Positions 15,983 to 22,125 of a stretch of DNA of 23,975 nucleotides are shown piece by piece. A program made the translations under genes and the position numbers. The notes below the pieces were generated by a model. That model was not told the origin of the DNA, did no database searches, and worked only from the letters and a program-made list of their open reading frames with translations. The stretch covers positions 1 to 23,975 of the IMG/VR virus record IMGVR_UViG_3300037104_000097; one strand, 5' to 3'. Positions within the stretch are counted from its first letter, which is position 1; each line of letters starts with the position of its first letter. The DNA is from a virus.

Positions 15983-16159
15983 TTATTCAAATATTTTCTT
16001 ATCCCGTTCAGAAAGTTCATGTTCGAACAAATCTAAATAAAGAGCTTCAAATAAATCTTTGCCGGGATGAACGCTTCTGTATTCGATTATATTTCTGTCA
16101 CGTTCGGCGCAAAACTTCGCCAAATCTTCCATGTTGATTTTAATTTCTGAAAGTTTCAT
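15983..16159 (-). CDS. Small acidic-helical protein (58 aa)
   Basis: A 58-codon frame from ATG 16159 to TAA 15983, with sequence of the form MKLSEIKINMEDLAKFCAER and ending FEHELSERDKKIFE. It is charged, helical and without membrane parts; no family recognised. Its ATG overlaps the stop of the 58-aa Cys-rich gene by the four bases ATGA, a strong sign that both are translated. The role is unknown. Confidence 0.6.
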   Translation of the reverse strand: MKLSEIKINMEDLAKFCAERDRNIIEYRSVHPGKDLFEALYLDLFEHELSERDKKIFE

Positions 16160-16332
16160 TTTGCTTCAAATTTATTACAAGTTTGATCATCCAATTTTTC
16201 AGTATATTTTTTGCGGTTAATGCAATTTCCAAGATGGACGCCCCATTTATGGAAATATTTGCAGTTCTGGCAGACCTTCTTTCCTTTTGATGGGGAAATG
16301 TCAATGTGGGAATAGACCTTAATTTCAGTCAT
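16156..16332 (-). CDS. Small Cys-rich, possible zinc-binding protein (58 aa)
   Basis: A 58-codon frame from ATG 16332 to TGA 16156. It shows Cys21, Cys24 and His28 in VCQNCKYFHKWG, Cys37 in LGNCINRKKY and Cys52 in DDQTCNKFEAK, a spacing that suits a small metal-binding or iron-sulfur-like knot. It overlaps the 72-aa gene by eight bases at its start and the next gene by ATGA at its end, so it lies within one operon. It could be a small nucleic-acid-binding early protein; function not known. Confidence 0.62.
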   Translation of the reverse strand: MTEIKVYSHIDISPSKGKKVCQNCKYFHKWGVHLGNCINRKKYTEKLDDQTCNKFEAK

Positions 16333-16543
16333 TTACAATCGTATTAATGTCAATTACTTGAAATATATTCACTTTAACTTTCACACATTTCCATCTATAT
16401 CGCTCTTTGTCAACCTTCCATATCACATTCTCGGATCTTTCAAAAGCTGAAATACAATCACCCCTGAGATAGTTCAATGTTGATAATATGACCTGTCCTT
16501 TTCGGGTAGTGATTACATACATCGTTTCGCTAAAGTCTTTCAT
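16325..16543 (-). CDS. Small phage protein of unknown function (72 aa)
   Basis: The 72-aa product starts MKDFSETMYVITTRKGQVIL and has a beta-rich core (YRWKCVKVKVNIFQVIDINT). No family is recognised. It lies 15 bases after the nuclease-like gene and overlaps the Cys-rich small gene. It has no signal peptide or membrane helix. Its place in the replication-adjacent operon suggests an early-gene accessory role, nothing more. Confidence 0.6.
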   Translation of the reverse strand: MKDFSETMYVITTRKGQVILSTLNYLRGDCISAFERSENVIWKVDKERYRWKCVKVKVNIFQVIDINTIVND

Positions 16544-16558
16544 GGTGTTTATTTTTAA

Positions 16559-17110
16559 TCAAAATGGGCCACCCTCTTTCGGTTGCTCTTTTTTGTAAAA
16601 ATTGAAAAAATCATAATAGCGGGCATACTCCGCCGATTTTCGTATGTCTCCCATTGTTGGGAAATCACTTATTTGATTACTTGACCACCAACGCCACGCC
16701 GGAGGAATTAATTTGTAATCAAAAGTCGGATAACCAAGATCGAAATTACTGTTGTGATCGCAATTAAATTTAATGAAATTTCGCTCCAATGGAAGTCCGC
16801 AACATAAAATGATTGGTAATTCGAAGTTAATCAATTTCAGGTATTCCGAATGCTTAAGTCCTACAATATTATTTTCAAATTTATGCAAACAATAACCATT
16901 TTTAACCTCGGTGATCAGCGGTTTTATTTCACAGTAACAATCCAAATCAAGTAATAAAAAGTCAGGACAGTAAAGAATACCATTTTTTAATTTAAACGAT
17001 CCGGGTTCGTATTCAAATTTTAAACCGTAATGATCAAAAAATACAGCCCATCGAGCTTCTAATTTTGATCGGTATTCGATACCGTTGTATTTTGTTTTCA
17101 GTGCTTTCAT
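16559..17110 (-). CDS. PD-(D/E)XK-like nuclease
   Basis: The 183-aa protein opens with YNGIEYRSKLEARWAVFFDH, then YGLKFEYEPGSFKLKNGILY, CPDFLLLDLDCYCEIKPLI. These supply the classical nuclease residues: Glu18 (in SKLEARWA), Asp50 (in CPDF) and Glu61-x-Lys63 (CEIKP). Such small phage nucleases of the TnsA/T7 endonuclease-like group can act on recombination or packaging intermediates. The C-terminal part (PPAWRWWSSNQISDF) is aromatic and unlike the core; its role is not clear. It follows the primase-helicase with a two-base gap, so a DNA-replication or repair role fits. Confidence 0.75.
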   Translation of the reverse strand: MKALKTKYNGIEYRSKLEARWAVFFDHYGLKFEYEPGSFKLKNGILYCPDFLLLDLDCYCEIKPLITEVKNGYCLHKFENNIVGLKHSEYLKLINFELPIILCCGLPLERNFIKFNCDHNSNFDLGYPTFDYKLIPPAWRWWSSNQISDFPTMGDIRKSAEYARYYDFFNFYKKEQPKEGGPF

Positions 17111-17112
17111 AA

Positions 17113-18879
17113 TTAAAAAGGATCATCTTCTGATTTATCATTATCTTTTCCGTAAAAATCCGCCACTGGTTCAATGTGATCGTTTTTTATGGCCGGAACT
17201 ATTCTTGTACTGCCGTCCCAATATCTATTTTCTGTTGTGGAATAACTAAATTCAATTTCTCCAGGTATTCCGACTAATCTTTGTTTTTTAACTTTACCGA
17301 CAATTATTCGGACTTCACTATTTTTATAATTTGTTTTTCTGTAAGGTCTCCAAACAGAAATTACATTATCTGCCTTGTCTGAAAATGTACCGCCCCCTTT
17401 TATTTTGTAAATATCTGGCTGTGGATAATCTTCTTTGCCCTGAAAAAATGGAGTAACCTGATGTGCGACTAATCCGAAGCAAACATCATTATCAATTGAA
17501 AACTTTTTGAGCTTAGTCATAAATCGACTAATGTATAAATCTTCCCTTTCGCCTCTCTCCATGAGATGATCAATATTATTGTAGGGATCAATAGTGCAGC
17601 CGTTCACACCATAACGCCGCACAATATATTTAAAGCGCGAAAGAATATTGTCAAGTTGATAGTCGTCTTCTGGTAGAACAAATAAGAAATGATCATTAAT
17701 GAAATTTGCACCATCTTTGTACTCTTCTTCCGACATCACGTTTGCAAACCTCTTATCTGTTGATTTTCCTGTATAACAATGAATTAATTCATCAATCAAT
17801 TCACTTACAGGATAATTTTCAGGACAAAACATGGCAAATTTCCAACCATCCCGCTCCGCCTTCATTACCTGTAAAGCATTCCAAAAACTGGACTTTCCTT
17901 CATTGTTGTACCCTGTAATGATCGTTACTTCACCCTGCCTCCATTTCCAATGCTTATCAAAATTATTAAAATGGGTTGTACTTCCATAACGTTTCCCATT
18001 TCTGAACTCATTAAGCATTTTTTCCCATTCCATCGAGACAGTAAAGACACCATCTAAAGGTATTTCTTTTGCGGTTTCCAGAATGTTTTTTAGTTCATCT
18101 TTGCCGTATTTGATCAAATATTCGTTTGCATCCTTGCAGTCTTTAAAATCAATCAACAGGCATTTTTCGGCTCCAATACGCCGAATAAGCTCATTTCTCA
18201 GCTGAATCCCGGCTTCATCTGAATCAACAGCGATATACCATTTTTCAATTCGCTCAATATCATTATAGCAAGCATCAATAAAATCAAAGTTTTTAGCTCC
18301 GTTTGGCACCGACACACAGTTTTTAATACCAACCTCAATAAAAGATAAACAGTCAATTTCTCCCTCAACAATTACCGCAAAATCATTATTCTCAATTCCG
18401 TTGAGGTTGTATAGGATTAATTCCGCACCCTTGAAAAGTCCAAACGATTTTTCAGGCCCGCGATATTTAATATTAATTAACTCTTCACCTCTAAAATAAT
18501 TAAAATTGATCGTCTCAACTTCTTTCTCGAATTTTTGCATCCAATTCATACCGGATGTTATTTTCATTCGCCTTAAGATAAATTGAGATATTCCACGACC
18601 TTCAAAATATTTAACAACCTTGTCACTTAAATTTGTGTTGTTACTCCAAACCGGACGCTCATACTTTTTTTCTTTTGGCTGAAAGTCCTTAAACTCATAA
18701 AACGCTTCACCACAATTATGGCACTTTCCTACTTTGTCGTTATGGTTCCAGTTGAAACATTTGTCTTTTTGTTTCTTTCGATTCGACGAACACGCCGGAC
18801 ATTGAGTAGATTCAATACCGTTGTATTTAGAAAAATCAACATGGTATTCCTGTCTTGTGGATTTAGCTACAATTTTCAT
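17113..18879 (-). CDS. Primase-helicase (T7 gp4/Twinkle-like)
   Basis: The 588-aa protein joins three parts. A zinc ribbon at the N-terminus has Cys27, Cys30, Cys53 and Cys56 (QCPACSSN, GKCHNCGEAF). A TOPRIM primase domain has VIVEGEIDCLSF (Glu172, Glu174) and AVDSDEAG (Asp219, Asp221). A DnaB/RecA-type helicase has Walker A GYNNEGKSS (323-331), Glu354 in FCPENYP, Walker B GCTIDPYNN with Asp431, then LVAHQV and the GGGTFSDKADN segment. It would both prime and unwind DNA at the replication fork. Its ATG overlaps the stop of the DUF1376-like gene by four bases (ATGA), so loader and helicase are coupled. Confidence 0.9.
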   Translation of the reverse strand: MKIVAKSTRQEYHVDFSKYNGIESTQCPACSSNRKKQKDKCFNWNHNDKVGKCHNCGEAFYEFKDFQPKEKKYERPVWSNNTNLSDKVVKYFEGRGISQFILRRMKITSGMNWMQKFEKEVETINFNYFRGEELINIKYRGPEKSFGLFKGAELILYNLNGIENNDFAVIVEGEIDCLSFIEVGIKNCVSVPNGAKNFDFIDACYNDIERIEKWYIAVDSDEAGIQLRNELIRRIGAEKCLLIDFKDCKDANEYLIKYGKDELKNILETAKEIPLDGVFTVSMEWEKMLNEFRNGKRYGSTTHFNNFDKHWKWRQGEVTIITGYNNEGKSSFWNALQVMKAERDGWKFAMFCPENYPVSELIDELIHCYTGKSTDKRFANVMSEEEYKDGANFINDHFLFVLPEDDYQLDNILSRFKYIVRRYGVNGCTIDPYNNIDHLMERGEREDLYISRFMTKLKKFSIDNDVCFGLVAHQVTPFFQGKEDYPQPDIYKIKGGGTFSDKADNVISVWRPYRKTNYKNSEVRIIVGKVKKQRLVGIPGEIEFSYSTTENRYWDGSTRIVPAIKNDHIEPVADFYGKDNDKSEDDPF

Positions 18880-19568
18880 CTGTATTCAGGTTTCATTAAG
18901 TCCCAGTAAGGATCAGAAAACTCTTCGGTATTTTTGTGTTCTATTTTGATTGGCTTTCCGTTTATCTGTTTTATTGGAAACATACCATCGTAATTTTTAG
19001 ACATTGCATTTTGAAGCATTGCTTTCGCTATTTCCAAATTTTGTCCTGAATCACATAAATAAGTCTTAATAAAAGATTTTAATCCAATTGGTTTATAAGA
19101 CTGTCTTTTTTCTGATTTATATTTTAACCATTCGATAATTAAGGGCTCAAATCCTTCAGGAATTGAAATTTCATTTTTTTCCTTAATAGTATTATATATA
19201 TTCAGATAAGATAAATTCTTATTTTCATTTTCATTTCCCATATGTGAGGTCAAATGACCTCCCTCTTTTGTATGTTGATTAGTCCCTAATTTATTGTTTT
19301 TTCTGCTATCAGTGAATGCCTTACGCTTGTTTTGTTCCTCCTCTAATCGAACATTGTAATATAGGCCTTTTTCGTCTTTAATGAATTTTGTTTGTATTGC
19401 GTCCCAAATTTGACCAACCAATTGACCTATCATATGTGAGGTCAAATGACCTCTATTAAATTGCAACATTAATAAATCCATGTATGCTCCTTTTTCCTCA
19501 AAGGACATTCCCATTGTGCCACCTAAGTAGTCATTCGGATAAAATAAAAAAGCCGGATCTTTACTCAT
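18876..19568 (-). CDS. DUF1376-like replication initiation / helicase-loader protein
   Basis: The first 40 residues (PAFLFYPNDYLGGTMGMSFE then EKGAYMDLLMLQFNRG) match DUF1376-type phage replication proteins, a winged-helix-like DNA-binding part. A polar, repetitive linker follows, with the peptide GHLTSHM twice (40-46 and 104-110). The C-terminal half (IEWLKYKSEKRQSYKPIGLK then SFIKTYLC) looks like the DnaD/helicase-loading helices. The linker is coded by two identical 23-bp DNA repeats and an AT-rich tract, similar in layout to an origin inside a lambda O-type gene. It overlaps the primase-helicase start (ATGA). The exact family name is from memory of the pattern. Confidence 0.75.
   Translation of the reverse strand: MSKDPAFLFYPNDYLGGTMGMSFEEKGAYMDLLMLQFNRGHLTSHMIGQLVGQIWDAIQTKFIKDEKGLYYNVRLEEEQNKRKAFTDSRKNNKLGTNQHTKEGGHLTSHMGNENENKNLSYLNIYNTIKEKNEISIPEGFEPLIIEWLKYKSEKRQSYKPIGLKSFIKTYLCDSGQNLEIAKAMLQNAMSKNYDGMFPIKQINGKPIKIEHKNTEEFSDPYWDLMKPEYR
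19160..19238. other. AT-rich tract beside the iteron-like repeats
   Basis: This coding stretch is strongly AT-rich (for example TAGTATTATATATATTCAG) and borders the first 23-bp repeat. It would serve as the unwinding part of a replication origin if the repeats are initiator sites. Nothing more specific is seen. Confidence 0.4.
19239..19261. repeat. Iteron-like direct repeat copy 1
   Basis: One of two identical 23-bp sequences 192 bp apart, in the same reading frame. Each contains the inverted repeat GAGGTCA-AA-TGACCTC. It lies in the linker region of the replication gene, so it may be an initiator-binding site. Confidence 0.65.
19431..19453. repeat. Iteron-like direct repeat copy 2
   Basis: Identical to 19239-19261 over 23 bp, including the 7-bp inverted arms with an AA centre. 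Both copies encode the same peptide GHLTSHM. No third copy was found in the window. Confidence 0.65.
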
Positions 19569-19599
19569 AATGTACTTTGTTTTTTTAAAGTGAAAAAAA

Positions 19600-19788
19600 T
19601 TACAATGGACATCCCAAATTTTTCAATTTGACAATATCCTCAGGGGTGAAACAATTATCTTTAAGTTTGTTTGAAATTGACTGCCTTATGTGTCCCATTT
19701 GCTCAGCAAGCCAAACCTGGGTCTTATCTTCCCGATGAAGCCAAACAATAACCTTCTCGCTCGTTTTAAAAATTGTAATCTCCGCCAT
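19600..19788 (-). CDS. Small HTH-type DNA-binding protein
   Basis: From ATG 19788 the product has 62 aa (a TTG nine codons earlier extends it). KVIVWLHREDKTQVWLAEQM and GHIRQSISNKLKDNCFTPED form a helix-turn-helix of the Cro/XRE sort: a helix, then Q-x-x-L-A-x-x-M-G and a recognition helix with R-Q-S-I-S. The ending DIVKLKNLGCPL is typical of short phage regulators. It is placed before the replication genes and after a candidate promoter with a palindrome, so it may be an early regulator. A role in lysogeny is possible but not shown. Confidence 0.6.
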   Translation of the reverse strand: MAEITIFKTSEKVIVWLHREDKTQVWLAEQMGHIRQSISNKLKDNCFTPEDIVKLKNLGCPL

Positions 19789-19844
19789 AATGGACTTAGT
19801 TATTTTATTTCCCAAAAATTACCCCTATTCACGGGGCAACGGGA

Positions 19845-19871
19845 CAAAGCTACAAAATTAATTTGAATTAA
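19845..19871 (-). promoter_or_regulatory. Candidate early promoter with palindromic operator-like site
   Basis: TAGCTTTG (19852-19845, minus) matches TANNTTTG. The perfect palindrome TTAATT-TG-AATTAA (19858-19871) fills the region just upstream, where -33 to -7 spacer DNA would lie. There is no TTG at the proper -33 distance. It precedes the small HTH gene, which might bind here. Confidence 0.4.
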
Positions 19872-19873
19872 AA

Positions 19874-20125
19874 CTATTTTTTCAACTGTTTTTTCGCTTC
19901 TATTTTATCGGTTTCCCTAAATTCTTCCTCAACAAATTCCATGATCTCGGTGCAAAGCTGAGCCTTGCAAAGTCCCTCAGTAACATCCGAACATTTGCCG
20001 TAAAATACGCCTTCCTGACCATCCTCGCAAATGTTGAAGGTCTTATCCTTATAGTTGAGATAAAGCGTCAATTTGACCAGTCCAAGCCAAAAGCGGTACT
20101 CTGAGTTTTTAAGTGTTCGTGCCAT
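19874..20125 (-). CDS. Small phage protein of unknown function (83 aa)
   Basis: No family recognised. It starts MARTLKNSEYRFWLGLVKLT, has a middle with three cysteines (FNICEDGQ, YGKCSDVTEG, LCKAQLC) and an acidic, helical end (MEFVEEEFRETDKIEAKKQL). The gene lies eight bases from the His-rich secreted gene and just upstream of the candidate early promoter. It may bind metal through the cysteines, but no known motif fits. Confidence 0.5.
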   Translation of the reverse strand: MARTLKNSEYRFWLGLVKLTLYLNYKDKTFNICEDGQEGVFYGKCSDVTEGLCKAQLCTEIMEFVEEEFRETDKIEAKKQLKK

Positions 20126-20133
20126 TGTTTCGT

Positions 20134-20403
20134 TTACTTTTTATTTAACGGGCAAGTACTAACCCGATTTACCTTCATCGTCCTGCCATTGCCCTTAACG
20201 ATATGACCATGCCGATGATGTTTTTTAGTGTGCCTCCAAACGGCATTCATTTTTGCCGTTCTGGCGTTGTTATTAGAAAACCAACTTGTCGAAATTGGAA
20301 GTTTGGTTTCTGCCTGAGCAGCACAGGAAAAACAACAGGCGAAGATAATCAGGAGCAAAAATACCCAAACTGGATTTAAGCTTTTAAATAGTGATGTTTT
20401 CAT
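20134..20403 (-). CDS. Small secreted, His-rich protein (89 aa)
   Basis: The product starts MKTSLFKSLNPVWVFLLLII and continues FACCFSCAAQAETK, a signal peptide with a probable signal peptidase cut at AQA/E (a lipobox-like FSC nearby makes a lipoprotein conceivable). The mature part is basic, with a His run (TKKHHRHGHIVKGN), and ends VNRVSTCPLNKK. It may be a periplasmic superinfection or metal-handling factor; no family is known to me. It follows a basic 65-aa gene by one base. Confidence 0.6.
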   Translation of the reverse strand: MKTSLFKSLNPVWVFLLLIIFACCFSCAAQAETKLPISTSWFSNNNARTAKMNAVWRHTKKHHRHGHIVKGNGRTMKVNRVSTCPLNKK

Positions 20404-20404
20404 T

Positions 20405-20602
20405 TTAAAATAATTTTTGATTTGTGTTGACTCTATTAACTTTACTTACTCGTTCATTTCTAAGATTTGCGTAAAAAATCATATTTCTGTACGCAAATTT
20501 TAGGATGTTGTAATTTCCAGCATTCGGTTTGAAGCCTCGTTTCTTCCAGTCCTTTTTGACTTTTGAAATAAAGCGATTTTGAGACGAATACCATGCGTTC
20601 AT
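20405..20602 (-). CDS. Small basic phage protein (65 aa)
   Basis: ATG 20602 overlaps the stop of the upstream 62-aa gene in an ATGA arrangement, so I chose it over a GTG two codons earlier. The product (MNAWYSSQNRFISKVKKDWK and onward) is basic and aromatic, with a helix FAYRNMIFYANLRNERVSKV. No family recognised. A competing frame at 20460-20657 is less natural and breaks the coupling, so I prefer this one. A DNA- or RNA-binding role would fit the charge. Confidence 0.55.
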   Translation of the reverse strand: MNAWYSSQNRFISKVKKDWKKRGFKPNAGNYNILKFAYRNMIFYANLRNERVSKVNRVNTNQKLF

Positions 20603-20787
20603 CGCCACTCTTCAGATTTCGAATAGTCGGTAATATCGACAAACTCGCCGGATTCATTCAGCTCCCATTCGTGGGACTCTTGAGTTTTAATTCTGGACTT
20701 GAGATAAAGCCCCAAAACAACAGAAACAAAACCCAAATAAATCAGGAAGTAAAAAACAATGGATTGAAGCAATGTGAAATCTTTCAT
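20599..20787 (-). CDS. Small single-pass membrane protein (62 aa)
   Basis: The first 30 residues contain one transmembrane helix (LLQSIVFYFLIYLGFVSVVL), then a basic turn (YLKSRIKTQ) and an acidic tail (ELNESGEFVDITDYSKSEEW). The positive-inside pattern puts the tail in the cytoplasm. Its stop overlaps the ATG of the basic 65-aa gene by four bases. It could take part in exclusion of other phages or in early host control; there is no family evidence. Confidence 0.55.
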   Translation of the reverse strand: MKDFTLLQSIVFYFLIYLGFVSVVLGLYLKSRIKTQESHEWELNESGEFVDITDYSKSEEWR

Positions 20788-20792
20788 GGCGT

Positions 20793-21038
20793 TTATTTTT
20801 TAGTTACAAATTTAAGAACTACTAACTTATCGGATGTTTTTTCATCCTTTAAAATGTTATTTGTCACAACAAGAAGATTGTTTGCGAAATCATCAGTTAA
20901 TGAATCATGAAGTTCTTCCCTTAAAATTAATACAATAACTCCAGATTTAACGCCAGCCAATGACTCAATGCTAATTAGATCGTATTTAATCAACCGCTCA
21001 GGAATGAAAAAGTCCCTTATTTTTTGTGATGGTGTCAT
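20793..21038 (-). CDS. Small phage protein of unknown function (81 aa)
   Basis: ATG 21038 is chosen because the longer frame starts at TTG. The protein is alpha/beta and not membrane-bound: MTPSQKIRDFFIPERLIKYD, then a strand VKSGVIVLILREELHDSLTD and a final helix-strand part (LLVVTNNILKDEKTSDKLVV). No family recognised. It lies five bases before the membrane gene and is part of the early operon. Confidence 0.5.
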   Translation of the reverse strand: MTPSQKIRDFFIPERLIKYDLISIESLAGVKSGVIVLILREELHDSLTDDFANNLLVVTNNILKDEKTSDKLVVLKFVTKK

Positions 21039-21106
21039 AGTCTTAAATTTTCTGCAATTTAGTTTAATGCTCAATATAATTCACAAAAGCTGTTAAAGAA
21101 CATATT

Positions 21107-21343
21107 TTAGTCGTTGTCGATAACAAATTTAACATCAAAAATCTTTCTGATTGTCCTGTGGTATTTTACCCCATTATAACTTAATCCTGTTGATTTTTGA
21201 TATTTTGGAATAGTTTTTAATCCCAAATAATTGCCCACAAGTTCAATTAATTGAACCAAACCTTCATTACTCCATCTTCCGGAATGGATGCTTTCACCTA
21301 ATTTATTTAGTGCAAGTATTTCGTAATCAGATAATTTTTGCAT
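21107..21343 (-). CDS. Small phage protein, possibly DNA-binding (78 aa)
   Basis: The product (MQKLSDYEILALNKLGESIH) has a helical first half and then LGLKTIPKYQKSTGLSYNGV, KYHRTIRKIFDVKF. The second part looks like a short helix-turn-helix: K-Y-x-K-S-T-G-L-S, a turn, then a basic recognition helix YNGVKYHRTIRK. This would suit an early transcription regulator. It follows the 59-aa gene by 44 bases; no terminator is visible between them. Confidence 0.5.
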   Translation of the reverse strand: MQKLSDYEILALNKLGESIHSGRWSNEGLVQLIELVGNYLGLKTIPKYQKSTGLSYNGVKYHRTIRKIFDVKFVIDND

Positions 21344-21387
21344 GGTTCAATTTATTGAATGGGTGATATAAACAAGTTCAGGTTCAA

Positions 21388-21567
21388 TTACGTCGCTCCT
21401 TTGGTCGCTCCTAAAGTTTCTTCATTTAAAATTTGAAATGAGGACCAACCGGGATAAATGGCCGAAAATAAAGTAACAACCTCCCTATCCGTTAGCATTT
21501 CAAATTTGTCAATATCAGCGATTAACTGATGTCCATCCTTAAAGGTGATTCTAATAACTGTTCTCAT
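21388..21567 (-). CDS. Small phage protein of unknown function (59 aa)
   Basis: A 59-codon frame from ATG 21567 to TAA 21388. It reads MRTVIRITFKDGHQLIADID, then DREVVTLFSAIYPGWSSFQI and a Thr/Ala end. Alternating strands and one helix give it a real-protein look. It lies ten bases after a 33-codon frame on the same strand. No family recognised; it is the first phage-like gene beside the cassette array. Confidence 0.55.
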   Translation of the reverse strand: MRTVIRITFKDGHQLIADIDKFEMLTDREVVTLFSAIYPGWSSFQILNEETLGATKGAT

Positions 21568-21577
21568 ATTTCAAATT

Positions 21578-21679
21578 TTAAATTCCCAAAACTTTAATTG
21601 AACCTGAACGCTCGGCGGCCTCTCCTATAAACATTTCCGCGTCGCGAAGTAACTGCACAGAACAACGATTATCTGCCAT
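21578..21679 (-). CDS. Very short ORF at the junction (33 aa)
   Basis: A 33-codon frame from ATG 21679 to TAA 21580-21578. It reads MADNRCSVQLLRDAEMFIGE then a short polar end. Its start overlaps the inner arm of the first attC-like palindrome, so it may be an accidental fusion of cassette end and phage DNA, or a small true gene. Length alone gives little support. Confidence 0.3.
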   Translation of the reverse strand: MADNRCSVQLLRDAEMFIGEAAERSGSIKVLGI

Positions 21680-21750
21680 TAAGGCTATCGATCCGTTCGT
21701 GCCTCACGTCTCCCGCCTTAACAGGCAGATAGCCGCCGAACGTTAGTTGC
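21660..21750 (-). repeat. attC-like site 1 (array edge nearest the phage genes)
   Basis: On the minus strand the site begins GCAACTAACG and contains arms TATCTGCC and GGCAGATA (plus TTAAGGC/GCCTTAA) with a few unpaired bases. The far end is unclear: GTTGTTC (21666-21660) lies three bases from the arm as in the other sites, but GTTACTTCGC (21653-21644) is also possible. This is the last palindrome before the phage early genes. Confidence 0.5.
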
Positions 21751-21752
21751 AA

Positions 21753-21959
21753 TTAAAAACGACCAGCATCATGCAAGTGGTTTCCTCTATCATCATACAC
21801 ATGGGTTTTTAACATATTCCCACCCATTTCATTTGCTTTTTTGAATGCTTCTTCTTTAGTGTCGAAATCACCTTCAATCCAATCAGTATAATCGAATGTA
21901 TCAACACCTATTACTCTAAATTTTCCTTTTTCTGCTTTAAAACAATCTCTTGATAACAT
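21753..21959 (-). CDS. Cassette-borne small protein of unknown function (68 aa)
   Basis: The product begins MLSRDCFKAEKGKFRVIGVD, then TFDYTDWIEGDFDTKEEAFK, KANEMGGNMLKTHVYDDRGN. It is a compact alpha/beta protein with the strand FRVIGVDTF and the helix TKEEAFKKANEM, a type I associate with hypothetical cassette proteins (strand, acidic turn, helix, strand). It is flanked by GTTAGTTGC and GCAACTAAC, exact reverse complements, so it is a full cassette. No promoter of the TANNTTTG type is seen in front, so it likely depends on upstream transcription. Confidence 0.6.
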   Translation of the reverse strand: MLSRDCFKAEKGKFRVIGVDTFDYTDWIEGDFDTKEEAFKKANEMGGNMLKTHVYDDRGNHLHDAGRF

Positions 21960-21976
21960 GATTTAAAAAATTAACT

Positions 21977-22109
21977 GCAACTAACACTAAATATAAAATA
22001 TACGGGTGTCAGTGCGTGTTTGAACGGTACTACCTTTAATTATCATTCGTGTATCGGGATAGGATACCGCTTTTAATCCCGTACATTTCATATTTTTAAC
22101 GTTACCAGC
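21977..22109 (-). repeat. attC-like site 2
   Basis: Minus strand: begins GCTGGTAACG and ends GTTAGTTGC. Outer arms AAATATGAAATGTACGGG (22095-22078) and CCCGTATATTTTATATTT (22006-21989) pair with two G-T wobbles, and inner CGGTA/TACCG (22069-22065, 22029-22025) also pair. Spacers of about five and three bases lie next to the ends, as in sites 4 and 5. Confidence 0.68.
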
Positions 22110-22125
22110 AATTGGTTTTAAAAAA

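Noticed and set aside
15865-16137. Plus-strand 90-aa frame
   Set aside because: It runs antisense to the radical-SAM gene and the small 58-aa gene; all supported genes are on the minus strand.
20460-20657. Alternative frame over the 65-aa basic gene
   Set aside because: Its start would lie inside the membrane gene and it breaks the ATGA coupling; the chosen frame fits the neighbours better.
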